Shown one piece after another: positions 26,567 to 35,469 of a stretch of DNA of 64,000 bases; the stretch's first letter is position 1; every line of letters starts with the position of its first letter. The translations under genes were made by a program, and so were the position numbers. The stretch covers positions 791,155-855,154 of the forward strand of contig NZ_FOKR01000002.1 in the NCBI RefSeq assembly GCF_900112195.1, read 5' to 3'. This DNA is from Butyrivibrio sp. YAB3001 (GTDB taxonomy: Bacteria > Bacillota > Clostridia > Lachnospirales > Lachnospiraceae). The notes under the pieces were generated by a model, which saw nothing but the letters and a program-made list of their open reading frames with translations, did no database searches and was not told the origin of the DNA.

Positions 26567-27790
26567 TCACCGGTGATTAACCTTATTTACAAATCTGCCG
26601 AGGGGATTGTACTGAACCTTCATTGCTCCCTTAGGGCAGAATTCCTGACAACAAAAACATTTTATGCACTTGCTTCTGTCAATCTGCGGAATCATACCAC
26701 CTTTTCCCGAATTTGCCTTATCTGAACGTACCATGGTTATAGCATGGGCTGGGCATGTCTCATGACACTTTTTGCAGCCAATGCATTCTTTTTCCTTAAC
26801 ATTTGGCTTTGTATTAAATACGATCATCAGCGCTTTGGACTGAAGCTTTCCTATTATTCCGTTTCCGTCAAAAGTAATGCTCTGATGGATCGTAGCCCTC
26901 TTAAAATCAGTCACACGTATCTCTGAAAGCTGGAGATCGCCGCAAACTGTGACTTCAGATACATTATCCGGCCCAAGCCCTCTTTCTTTTGCCGCCAAAA
27001 GAGTTGGTACTTCCGAAAGTTTCATTCCTATGATATCCGCACAGACCATATCAAGGGCGTAGGGCTTTTTAGATGAAAGAACGCAGCCTATATGTCTCTT
27101 TTCCCCGGCTGTGGGGCCATTGCCCTCCATTCCGTCAATCGCATCTACAAGGTAAAGACATGGCTTAAAGTATTCATTAAGATCCACCATTACGTTTGCA
27201 AATGCCTGTTCATTCGAAAATCGCATATGATATTCCGGCTTTGTGGTGCCGGGAATGGTTCCAAACATATTTTTTACAGCGCAGCTCATTCCCATCATTG
27301 CGTGAGTTTTGAGCTTTGAAACATTGATTATCGCATCTACATTATCAAGCCAGCCTGTGTAGATAAAGTTTTTGATAGAAACCGCATCTGGAAACTCACC
27401 GTTTTTCACAGAAAAGTCTTCATTCAAAGAAACCTTGTTTTCACCGTCATCATATTGTCCCTGAAGCTCTTTTACCATGTCTGTAAGACCGCAGGCCCTG
27501 TAAACTCCATGAACAAACGCGCTGGTGTAGATTCCTCCGGGGCTATCTCCTATCACAACCTTAGCGCCCTTTAAGATGAGTTTTTCGCAAAGAGTGCGTA
27601 AAAATAAAGGCTCTGTAGTAGCAGCCTTTTCCGGAGCCATTCCAGCCACAAGATTAACTTTGATTCCGATGGTCATTTTCTCATGAACAAAAGAAAGTCC
27701 ATCTATCTCTTCAAGAACCCTACCAATGGCAAAATCCAGTTTTTCTTTTGAATACTCGTCACACCTGACGAGTGATACTGCATCAAACAT
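26567..27790 (-). CDS. DUF362 protein with two 4Fe-4S clusters
   Basis: 407 residues. DUF362 domain from about 38 to 260 (IGIKVNLVAGM, VVIGDSPGG, INVSKLKTHAMMGMSCAVKN, LVDAIDGMEGNGPT), then a ferredoxin domain at the C-terminus with CIGCKKCHETCP and CIKCFCCQEFCP, eight Cys for two 4Fe-4S clusters. Common in anaerobes; function not known, electron transfer likely. Co-directional with the LRR gene 10 bases downstream. Confidence 0.9.
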   Translation of the reverse strand: MFDAVSLVRCDEYSKEKLDFAIGRVLEEIDGLSFVHEKMTIGIKVNLVAGMAPEKAATTEPLFLRTLCEKLILKGAKVVIGDSPGGIYTSAFVHGVYRACGLTDMVKELQGQYDDGENKVSLNEDFSVKNGEFPDAVSIKNFIYTGWLDNVDAIINVSKLKTHAMMGMSCAVKNMFGTIPGTTKPEYHMRFSNEQAFANVMVDLNEYFKPCLYLVDAIDGMEGNGPTAGEKRHIGCVLSSKKPYALDMVCADIIGMKLSEVPTLLAAKERGLGPDNVSEVTVCGDLQLSEIRVTDFKRATIHQSITFDGNGIIGKLQSKALMIVFNTKPNVKEKECIGCKKCHETCPAHAITMVRSDKANSGKGGMIPQIDRSKCIKCFCCQEFCPKGAMKVQYNPLGRFVNKVNHR

Positions 27791-27872
27791 CCATAATCTC
27801 CAAATCTAATTTATATATAATCAAAAGCATCATACTCCTTCCGTCATTGTAATCACATTTTTTAACTTATTA

Positions 27873-28832
27873 CTATTTCGCCAGAATCGTTATTGCTTTA
27901 TTTATCACTGAAATCTCAGTGTCTTTGGCTGCGCCGCCAAATTCGCCGTCAATGGTCCATTCTACCTCAGTCTCGGAAGAAAGTCTAACCTCTTTTACCT
28001 GTTTATAAGTAATGTAAGAGTTGTCATTCCCCATGTTTGCAAGGGCAGCCAGGACAAGGTTAAATTCCGCAATATTCTTGGGTGACTTTATAAGCAAAAG
28101 CTCCATTTCCCCGTCATCCTGCTTAACATCCGCAACATTAAAAAGATTCATTCCCGCAACAGAAGAAGAATTGCTTACTGCTCCAAAAATGTAGTCGCCT
28201 TCCTCAATAACGCCGTCAGCTTCTATCTTCATATGGCAGCTGTAACCGATATTCTGTGGAAGCTCAGCCAGCGCACTTATGATATAAGCCGCATAGCCAA
28301 GCACATTTTTAAGCTCCTGGTCAGTGGCATAGCTCACCTTGGAAAAAGCTCCAAACGCAGCAACATAGTTAAAATACTTGTCATTCATCTTTCCGACATC
28401 ATAGCTTACAGGTCTTCCCTCTGACGCTACTTCAATGGCTTTTGCTCTGGTTCCGGGGATTCCCAATCCCTTTGCAAAATCGTTGGTACTTCCAGAAGGA
28501 ATATATGCAAGAAGCGGCTTCTTATCATACTGCATGATCTCATTGACAATATGATTAAGCGTCCCGTCTCCACCACTGCATAGAACAACTTCTATTTTGC
28601 CGTCGATTTCTTTTTTATCTGAAAAGATCTCCGAAACATCAAGGAAATCCTCCGCATACTCCGCAATAATCTTCTCAGAAGTAAGCCCTGACTTAGGGAT
28701 TATAGGATAGACAATAGGTTCATACCCCTTAAGCGCATATCTGGTGGCAATCTCAAGCGTATCATTGCCGGCCTTTCCTATGCCAGAAGTCTTATTGATA
28801 AAAATCAGTACTTTATTCTTACGTCCTGCCAT
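27873..28832 (-). CDS. Diacylglycerol/lipid kinase family protein (YegS/BmrU type)
   Basis: 319 residues. DAGK catalytic domain with VLIFINKTSGIGKA, the nucleotide loop CSGGDGTLNHIVNEI, PSGSTNDFAKGLG and a C-terminal YegS-like domain. Phosphorylates a lipid alcohol at the membrane face by family knowledge. The ATG at 28832 follows AAGGGTG five bases upstream; the ATG six codons earlier has no site. Confidence 0.9.
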   Translation of the reverse strand: MAGRKNKVLIFINKTSGIGKAGNDTLEIATRYALKGYEPIVYPIIPKSGLTSEKIIAEYAEDFLDVSEIFSDKKEIDGKIEVVLCSGGDGTLNHIVNEIMQYDKKPLLAYIPSGSTNDFAKGLGIPGTRAKAIEVASEGRPVSYDVGKMNDKYFNYVAAFGAFSKVSYATDQELKNVLGYAAYIISALAELPQNIGYSCHMKIEADGVIEEGDYIFGAVSNSSSVAGMNLFNVADVKQDDGEMELLLIKSPKNIAEFNLVLAALANMGNDNSYITYKQVKEVRLSSETEVEWTIDGEFGGAAKDTEISVINKAITILAK

Positions 28833-28931
28833 TTTTTCACCCTTAACCATTACAACATAAACTTAAGTCTATTTTCGCAATGCTGTCCAAGATAAAATGC
28901 CTGACTATAACCACTTTTTCTATTATTCCGA

Positions 28932-28973
28932 CTCATTCATCTTTGATAAACAATGTGGTTAGTTATGAATGAG
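28932..28973. repeat. Hairpin between lipid kinase and folA
   Basis: CTCATTCAT (28932-28940) pairs perfectly with ATGAATGAG (28965-28973), loop 24 bases. It lies 11 bases after the folA stop. There is no U-tract, so a role as terminator is doubtful. Confidence 0.45.
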
Positions 28974-28983
28974 CCAGTATATC

Positions 28984-29475
28984 TCAATTACATCTCTTAT
29001 AAGTTCTATAAGTATAGGTCAGATCAAAATAAACCTGCTCATCGCTCTCGTCTACAAGCTCCCAATCAGGATCCGCATCAAGATTAGGAAAATAGCTGTC
29101 TGCCTCATACTCTTTGTCAATAAAAGTTACAATCGCGGTATCGCAAAGATCAATGAATTCTTTATAGACGCTCGAACCACCGATTATATAAACCTCATCT
29201 GTAGGCAGGTCAGAAACCAGATCAAGAAGCTCCTGTTTGGAATGCACCACAGCCGCATCCTTTACTCTGTAATCTTTTTTAGTTGATAAAATAATGTTAT
29301 TGCGCTTAGGAAGAACTACCTGCTGAGGAAAAGTTTCAAGTGTCTTTCTGCCATAAACTATTGTCTTTCCCAGTGTTTCATTCCTAAAATTCTTCTGATC
29401 CGCAGGAATGCTCACAAGGAGCTTTCCTTTATTTCCAATTGCCCAATTGCTGTCAACAGCCACGATTGCCTTCAT
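28984..29475 (-). CDS. folA: Dihydrofolate reductase
   Basis: 163 residues. Reduces dihydrofolate with NADPH. Visible: IVAVDSNWAIGNKGKLLVSIPADQ (the W-x-IG-x-G loop), KTIVYGRKTLETFP, NIILSTKKD, and EVYIIGGSSVYKEF. The acidic active-site residue is the Asp in IPADQ. Follows thyA on the same strand after a 230-bp gap that holds repeats; the two make up the thymidylate cycle. Confidence 0.96.
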   Translation of the reverse strand: MKAIVAVDSNWAIGNKGKLLVSIPADQKNFRNETLGKTIVYGRKTLETFPQQVVLPKRNNIILSTKKDYRVKDAAVVHSKQELLDLVSDLPTDEVYIIGGSSVYKEFIDLCDTAIVTFIDKEYEADSYFPNLDADPDWELVDESDEQVYFDLTYTYRTYKRCN

Positions 29476-29514
29476 AGTATCTCCTCTAATCTATAAATTA
29501 TATCCAAGAATGCC

Positions 29515-29604
29515 GCAAATAGGCCATTAAAAGTCGACTTCGTCGAAGGGCCTATTTGCCTCTCGTATCATGTTCTCACGAAATCCGCAGCTAGTGCGGA
29601 TTTC
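29515..29604. repeat. Composite palindromic repeat between thyA and folA (dispersed family, copy 2)
   Basis: Module 1: GCAAATAGGCC (29515-29525) with GGCCTATTTGC (29549-29559), holding GTCGACTTCGTCGAAGG also found in copy 1. Module 2: GAAATCCGCA (29580-29589), loop GCTAG, TGCGGATTTC (29595-29604). In module 2 the sixth pair is C-G where other copies have G-C or A-T. Confidence 0.8.
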
Positions 29605-29708
29605 TGTAATTTCATCTAAGAAGTCATACAAATAGACCCTTACAATGCAACTACGTCGCAAGAGCTATTTTCCACTTAATCATGTTTACATTTTTTAAAT
29701 CTTCCCGC

Positions 29709-30560
29709 TTAGATTGCTATCGGAATATCCTTAAGCTGCTCTCCTGCTACCTCGTATCCTTCAAGTGATACGTCATTTCTTGTGAACTGATAAAAATCCT
29801 TAACATCCGGATTTAATGAAAACTTAGGAGCAGGCAAAGGTTTTCTTGCGATAAGCTCTTTAATAAGAGGCACATGTCTGTCATAAATATGCGCATCCGC
29901 AATGACATGTACAAGTTCACCCACGTTCATATCGCACACCTGAGCAAGCATATGCACCAAAACCGCATACTGAACCACGTTCCAGTTATTTGCAGCAAGC
30001 ACATCCTGTGATCTCTGATTCAGAACAGCATTTAATGTAAGTCTGTCCTCGCCCTTTTTCTGAGTAACGTTGTAAGTAACTGAATAAGCACAAGGATAAA
30101 GATTCATTTCATGAAGATCAGAAAAAACATAGGTATTTGTCATTATCCTACGGCTGAACGGATTATTCTTTAGGTCATAGATAACTCTGTCCATCTGGTC
30201 AAATTCGCCTTCTTTATAGATGCTCTTTTGTCCTATCTGATAACCATAAGCCTTTCCGATAGAGCCTGTCTCATCAGCCCATTCATCCCAGATATGACTG
30301 TTCAGATCATGGATATTATTGCTCTTCTTCTGATATATCCATAAAATCTCATCAGTAGCACTCTTAAGTGCAGTCTTTCTGAGAGTCATTATAGGAAATT
30401 CCTTGGAAAGGTCATACCTGTTCACAACTCCAAATTTCTTTATCGTATATGCAGGTGTTCCATCAGGCCAATGTGGTCTTACCTTCTCCCCTTCTGTTGA
30501 TGTGCCGTTTTCCAGAATATCCTTGCACATATCAATAAATAATTCATCTGCTCTGCTCAT
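29709..30560 (-). CDS. thyA: Thymidylate synthase
   Basis: 283 residues, ThyA type. Makes dTMP from dUMP using methylene-tetrahydrofolate. Catalytic Cys157 in MNLYPCAYSVTYNV, folate/dUMP motifs QRSQDVLAANNWNV, FSRRIMTN and DAHIYDRHV. C-terminal end KDIPIAI is the closing loop. Twenty bases downstream of the beta-CASP gene, with folA after it; together dTMP and folate recycling. Confidence 0.97.
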   Translation of the reverse strand: MSRADELFIDMCKDILENGTSTEGEKVRPHWPDGTPAYTIKKFGVVNRYDLSKEFPIMTLRKTALKSATDEILWIYQKKSNNIHDLNSHIWDEWADETGSIGKAYGYQIGQKSIYKEGEFDQMDRVIYDLKNNPFSRRIMTNTYVFSDLHEMNLYPCAYSVTYNVTQKKGEDRLTLNAVLNQRSQDVLAANNWNVVQYAVLVHMLAQVCDMNVGELVHVIADAHIYDRHVPLIKELIARKPLPAPKFSLNPDVKDFYQFTRNDVSLEGYEVAGEQLKDIPIAI

Positions 30561-30579
30561 ACTCGCTCCCCTTTATCTT

Positions 30580-32184
30580 TTACTTACTCCATTTATCGCA
30601 CAAGGCAATTATCTGATCTGCAAATTTTGCCTTGTCCTTATTTGAAATTCCATCGCTCCTTGCAATAATGCCCATAAGCCTTGCTCCGGCAGCTTTAAGC
30701 CTTGCATAAACATCAGATACAAGCGCTGCATCTTTCTTTTTGACAGGAATCGGAATTCCTTCTTTTACTATATTTCCTGTAATAATATCGACTTCCGTCC
30801 CACTGTAGGGCGCATAGGTATCATATCCGTATTCTTCCCTAAGACATGTGGCAAAAGAAGTACAGACACTATCCTCGCCATGAACTATGAAAACTTTTCT
30901 TGGTCTTTTTACCGTAAAACCGTTTAGCCATTCAATAAGACCGTTCTTATCGGCATGTCCTGATAAACCTTCAAGCTGGCATATATCCGCCTTTATATCA
31001 ATTGTCTCTCCAAAAAGCTTTATCTGGTCTGCACCGTCAATAATAGCTCGTCCCGTCGTTCCGATAGACTGATAGCCTACGAACAATATCGTGCACTCAG
31101 GCCGCCATAGATTATGCTTAAGATGATGCCTTATTCTTCCTGCCTCACACATTCCCGAAGCAGAGATTATTACCTTGGGCTCGGGATCTTCGTTGATCGC
31201 CCGGGACTCCTCTGTCGTGATTGCATGAACAAGCCCTGAAAAAGTGATGGGATTTATTCTCTTTTTGACCAGTTCCATAGCCTCATCATCATAGCATTCA
31301 TACTGGTTATCTTCAAATATTTCTGTGGCTTCCACCGCCAGCGGGCTATCTACAAATACAGGAAAATCAGGATGTGACTTAACAAGTCCTTCAATCTTAA
31401 TTTTCCTTATAAAATAAAGCATTTCCTGTGTCCTTCCAACCGCAAAAGAAGGAATGACAACATTTCCGCCTCTCTTAAATGTTCTCTCTAAAATCTCCGC
31501 AAGCTCATTGACATAATCCGGTCTTTCTGTGGAATGGAGCCTGTCGCCATAAGTAGACTCCATGATAACATAATCCGCATCCCTGGTATTCTGCGGATCT
31601 TTTATAAGCGGCTGACGCTTATTTCCTATATCTCCTGAAAAAACAAGCTTTTTCGTGACACCTTTTTCCGTAAGCCAAACTTCAATGCTTGCTGACCCTA
31701 AAAGATGACCTATGTCTGTAAATCTTATCTTAATTCCTTCGCAGACATTTATTTCCTCATTATATCCACAGGGAATAAATGCTTTTATCGTCTTCTCAGC
31801 ATCTTCCATGGTATACAAGGGTTCCATCTGGGCTATGTCTTTGTTTCTTTTACCCTTTCTGTTGCGCCACTCTGCTTCCTGAAGCTGAATATGCGCGCAA
31901 TCTCTTAGCATTATATCGCAAAGATCGGCTGTAGCCTCAGTAGAATATATTTTTCCTCTAAAACCCTTGGCGTAAAGAAGTGGCAGATTGCCCGAATGAT
32001 CAACATGCGCATGAGTCAGAAATACATAATCAATTTCCGGCGCAGAAACCGGAAGTGGAACATTCTCAAAATAATCTTTGCCCTGCTCCATGCCATAATC
32101 AATCAGAATATTCTTATCACATGCTTCTAAAAAATGACAGCTTCCTGTGACCTCATGGTCAGCTCCAATAAAAATAAGCTTCAT
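30580..32184 (-). CDS. MBL-fold beta-CASP RNA metallo-hydrolase
   Basis: 534 residues. Metallo-beta-lactamase core with FLTHAHVDHSGNLP (HxHxDH) and FSGDIGNKRQPL, then the beta-CASP domain with ESTYGDRLH and SASGMCEAGRIRHHLKHNLW, and the RMMBL C-terminus LEGLSGHADKNGLIEWLNGF. Belongs to the CPSF73-like bacterial nucleases (YtmP/KSP-like), likely RNA processing. Co-directional with thyA 20 bases downstream. Confidence 0.9.
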   Translation of the reverse strand: MKLIFIGADHEVTGSCHFLEACDKNILIDYGMEQGKDYFENVPLPVSAPEIDYVFLTHAHVDHSGNLPLLYAKGFRGKIYSTEATADLCDIMLRDCAHIQLQEAEWRNRKGKRNKDIAQMEPLYTMEDAEKTIKAFIPCGYNEEINVCEGIKIRFTDIGHLLGSASIEVWLTEKGVTKKLVFSGDIGNKRQPLIKDPQNTRDADYVIMESTYGDRLHSTERPDYVNELAEILERTFKRGGNVVIPSFAVGRTQEMLYFIRKIKIEGLVKSHPDFPVFVDSPLAVEATEIFEDNQYECYDDEAMELVKKRINPITFSGLVHAITTEESRAINEDPEPKVIISASGMCEAGRIRHHLKHNLWRPECTILFVGYQSIGTTGRAIIDGADQIKLFGETIDIKADICQLEGLSGHADKNGLIEWLNGFTVKRPRKVFIVHGEDSVCTSFATCLREEYGYDTYAPYSGTEVDIITGNIVKEGIPIPVKKKDAALVSDVYARLKAAGARLMGIIARSDGISNKDKAKFADQIIALCDKWSK

Positions 32185-32288
32185 ACTCTCATCACCTCAG
32201 CTCTTCGTAACTGAATCATATAAGAATACATATATATTTAGTATAACATTATACAGCCCCTAAAAAAATGATTGATTTTTTGATAAAC

Positions 32289-32317
32289 TTGCTTGAAAAC
32301 ATCTTATTTGGTAAAAT
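32289..32317 (+). promoter_or_regulatory. Sigma-A promoter of the DUF3048 gene
   Basis: TTGCTT (32289-32294), 17 bases, TAAAAT (32312-32317), 85 bases before the start codon. The -35 is only partly consensus. Confidence 0.5.
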
Positions 32318-32401
32318 GGAATTTGATTACTGCTTGTAGGTTCTTTTTTGTGTGCCTATAAATAGTGATAGATTCACAATAATCAAGGAGAAAAGAGAAT
32401 A

Positions 32402-33583
32402 ATGTATATTAAAAGATATGCTAAAAAAGCGATTGCTGCACTTCTTTGCTCAACACTTATTATGTCAGTCGCTGCATGTAGTTCAACTGACGAAGGCGAA
32501 GATAATTCAACAGCTACTGTTTCTTTCGAACCTATCAATGAAACAACTAAGACTCCTTCAACAGAAGTTTCTACAGAGACAACTGATTCAGAGGCAGTTG
32601 AGCCTACCGCTGAGGCAGAGGAATACGTTCTTCCTGAAGGAATGTATTACAGCGAACTTACAGGAGAACCAATCAGCGAAGAGATCAAGGATCAGCGTCC
32701 TATCGCAGCAATGGTAGACAATGAAAAGACTGCTCTTCCTCACTACGGAACTTCTGAAGCAGATGTTGTTTACGAGCTTATGAACAGCACCAAGAATGAC
32801 AGAATCACAAGACTTATGTGCGTAGTTAAGGACTGGGGCAAGATTGAACAGCTCGGAAGTATCCGAAGCACTCGTCCTACTAACATCCTTCTTGCTTCTG
32901 AGTGGAATGCTCTCTTATGTCATGATGGTGGTCCTTACCACAATGATGCATATTTTGCAAATCCATGGGCAGCTCATTTTTCCGGCACATTCTCACGAAT
33001 CAACAACGGAAAGGCAAGAGAGTTCACAGAGTACATTGTAAGTGGAGACCTTGACGACAACTTTAATAACTATGAAGGCAAAGCAAGCTACTCCAGAACA
33101 TATAATGAATACGCAAATCCTGGCAGCCACTTCAATTTTGTTCCTTACGGCACAGAATACAAGCTCAGCGAGAAGTATTCAAACACCTACTCAGCATCAA
33201 TGGTTTCACTTCCTTTCAAGCACAACTCTTCTCAGCTTGTTTACAACAGCGAAACAAAGGAGTATGAATACTATGAATACGGCGACAGACATGAAGATGC
33301 TGAAGACGGCGCTCCACTCAGCTTCAAAAATGTAATTCTTCAGAACTGCAGCTTCACAGAGCTTGATGAGAACGGTTACCTTATTTACAACTGCATCAAC
33401 CCAAGTGAAACAGGCTGGTATCTCACAAACGGCGAAGCTAAGGTTATTGCATGGTCCAAGACAAGCGAGACAGGCGTAACCAAGTACTATGATGACAAGG
33501 GCGAAGAACTTCAGCTCAACACAGGTAAGACATATATTTCTCTTATCCCTTCTGATTCATGGAGCAGCATTACATTCCAGTAA
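32402..33583 (+). CDS. DUF3048 (YerB-like) lipoprotein
   Basis: 393 residues. Signal peptide with lipobox SVAAC (Cys 26), a Thr/Glu-rich linker to about 75, then the DUF3048 domain (RPIAAMVDNEKTALPHYG, ADVVYELMNSTKNDRITRLM, LGSIRSTRPTNILLASEW) and the C-terminal half with YLIYNCINPSETGW and TGKTYISLIPSDSW. Surface-exposed, role unknown. Own promoter at 32289. Confidence 0.92.
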   Translation: MYIKRYAKKAIAALLCSTLIMSVAACSSTDEGEDNSTATVSFEPINETTKTPSTEVSTETTDSEAVEPTAEAEEYVLPEGMYYSELTGEPISEEIKDQRPIAAMVDNEKTALPHYGTSEADVVYELMNSTKNDRITRLMCVVKDWGKIEQLGSIRSTRPTNILLASEWNALLCHDGGPYHNDAYFANPWAAHFSGTFSRINNGKAREFTEYIVSGDLDDNFNNYEGKASYSRTYNEYANPGSHFNFVPYGTEYKLSEKYSNTYSASMVSLPFKHNSSQLVYNSETKEYEYYEYGDRHEDAEDGAPLSFKNVILQNCSFTELDENGYLIYNCINPSETGWYLTNGEAKVIAWSKTSETGVTKYYDDKGEELQLNTGKTYISLIPSDSWSSITFQ

Positions 33584-33730
33584 AATAAATAATTTTAATC
33601 AAGAACTGTAGCGGATACATCTCGTATCTGCTACAGTTTTGTTATATACTTAACTTTAGTGATGTCAGGGGTGAAAAATCTTATACCCTTTCCCGTAATT
33701 TACATTAAACTTTATGATTGTGAGACTGAA

Positions 33731-34549
33731 ATGAACATTGATTCCCGCATAAAAAAAATAAATGGTAATCTCTTAAAAATAGTCGCCTGCATCTCAATGC
33801 TTGTGGACCACATGGCAGCCGGAGTGATGCTTCCTGTTGTCAGATACAGAGTATATAATGGTTCTCTATCAATAGACCAGCTTAATGATATCTACAAATT
33901 CCTGCGCAAATTCGGAAGGACTGCTTTCCCCATCTACTGTTTTCTTCTTGTGGAAGGCTTTTTTCATACAAAGAGCAGGCGCAAATATGCCCTAAGCCTT
34001 TTGATATTTGGTCTCATTTCGGAAATTCCCTTTGACATCTCACTATTTGCAGAAAAAGAGGTCTTCAACCCAAATTTGCTGGAGGTTGTAAAGGCCAACA
34101 GTTTCCTTTTAATGGATCAGTGTAACGTGTATGCAACCCTCTTTGTAGGGCTTCTTACAATATGGTGCCTTGACTTTATCACCAATTATGTCCGGGAAAA
34201 GAACCTTTCAGATGTTATAGCCTATTGGCTCTATATTCCCACGATAGCTCTCGGATGTCTCATCTGCATCAAGGCAAATACTGACTATGACGCTTATGGC
34301 ATCCTTCTTATTTCAATTTTTTACCTGTTATACAAACATGATTATCTGCGGCTTATTGCAGCTTATCTGTTTATCAGCCAGCTTTCAATTGAATATGCAG
34401 CCTTTCCCGGCTTCATCCTCATGGCTTTATACAATAAAAAAAGAGGTCGAAACCTCGGTAAATTTAAGTATTTCTTCTATCTGTTTTACCCGCTGCATCT
34501 GCTGGCAATACACTTTATCCGATGCATGATGTACTCTGCAGCATACTAA
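33731..34549 (+). CDS. TraX-family membrane protein
   Basis: 272 residues, about eight membrane helices, with the family start NLLKIVACISMLVDHMAAG and GRTAFPIYCFLLVEGFFHT, and the C-terminal YLFYPLHLLAIHFI. TraX of F plasmid acetylates pilin; chromosomal relatives in Firmicutes are probably acyltransferases of unknown target. Start: the ATG at 33731 has GTGAG six bases before it; a longer frame begins 24 codons earlier with no site. Confidence 0.85.
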   Translation: MNIDSRIKKINGNLLKIVACISMLVDHMAAGVMLPVVRYRVYNGSLSIDQLNDIYKFLRKFGRTAFPIYCFLLVEGFFHTKSRRKYALSLLIFGLISEIPFDISLFAEKEVFNPNLLEVVKANSFLLMDQCNVYATLFVGLLTIWCLDFITNYVREKNLSDVIAYWLYIPTIALGCLICIKANTDYDAYGILLISIFYLLYKHDYLRLIAAYLFISQLSIEYAAFPGFILMALYNKKRGRNLGKFKYFFYLFYPLHLLAIHFIRCMMYSAAY

Positions 34550-34671
34550 ATTCGTGATAAATCTAATAGGTGCTCTACACATCAAGCTCGACTAGACTCG
34601 ATAGTACCTCGACAAGTCGACTTGCATGGTTCGCACTAAGTTCGGAAAATACCTCACTAAGTACTCTACAC

Positions 34672-34709
34672 AAAAAACTCCTGTGATTTCTAATAAACCA
34701 CAGGAGTTT
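34672..34709. terminator. Rho-independent terminator for the 34740 gene (- strand)
   Basis: AAACTCCTGTG (34675-34685) pairs with CACAGGAGTTT (34699-34709). On the - strand it is followed by a T6 tract; on the + strand the tail is weaker. The 100 bases to its left (34560-34670) hold short CTCGA/TCGAC repeats, no gene. Confidence 0.9.
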
Positions 34710-34739
34710 CCTTATATATATTTTAATACCTTCTCTAAT

Positions 34740-35339
34740 TTATCTACCCGATACCAGGCTGTCCATTGTATCCTGGGCGCTTATGATATCAGTTGTTGAA
34801 ATTGTGTAATCCTGAATAGATCTTACACTGAAATGCACGCAGCTGTCACTGGTTGCGTCAACCACCGCATACTGCTTATATCCAACATCCTTGTTACCTG
34901 TAAGTATATAAATCTTCTGATCCTTCTTAACCGGTATCTTTACAATAACCTCAGCCGACTCAGTAAGCAAAGCCGAATTATTAAATGATACCTCATAAGT
35001 TCCCGGATAATATGCGTCATGAAGCTTGGATACTGTACCCATGATAGGCAATACGCCATTCTCAGTAACAATAGTAACTCTCTGAGTCATTCGGGTGGTA
35101 TCATTCTCCTCACAAAAACTATCATCCTTAGGATATGAAGATTGATAGGAAGCAGCTGAATCATCGGCAATTCCCAAAAAGCCCTTTAAAGTGTGTTCTG
35201 CCTCATGATACACTTCATCATCCACAGACATACGCGCCTTAGCCTTACTCCTTGAAAAAACCAGAGCGCCGCCAACAATTGCCCCCGCCATCAAAAAGGT
35301 AACAAGAAGAATAATAACTATTTTTCTTGTCCTCACCAT
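34740..35339 (-). CDS. Hypothetical membrane-anchored exported protein
   Basis: 199 residues. N-terminal helix (residues 6-28, IVIILLVTFLMAGAIVGGAL), no lipobox Cys, then a beta-rich domain with one Cys (SFCEEN). No domain I recognise. Stands alone between TraX and Trk genes, on the Trk strand. Ends 30 bases before a terminator. Exported location is seen; function unknown. Confidence 0.6.
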   Translation of the reverse strand: MVRTRKIVIILLVTFLMAGAIVGGALVFSRSKAKARMSVDDEVYHEAEHTLKGFLGIADDSAASYQSSYPKDDSFCEENDTTRMTQRVTIVTENGVLPIMGTVSKLHDAYYPGTYEVSFNNSALLTESAEVIVKIPVKKDQKIYILTGNKDVGYKQYAVVDATSDSCVHFSVRSIQDYTISTTDIISAQDTMDSLVSGR

Positions 35340-35469
35340 ATATATTAACCTGCCATTTCTTCTTCACAAAACTTACTAGATTTTATCACAATTTGGACAC
35401 ATTTTTCAATATGATAATATTCACCATAAAATGCGATTATCTTATCATTTTTTGCTCATTTTTTCCTAG

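Noticed and set aside
27873..28832. Horizontally acquired block around 25-28 kb
   Set aside because: Codon use and ribosome sites look like the neighbours; only the palindrome stands out.
34560..34670. Another palindromic element before the TraX terminator
   Set aside because: Short CTCGA and TCGAC pieces do not form one long stem; left as unclear.
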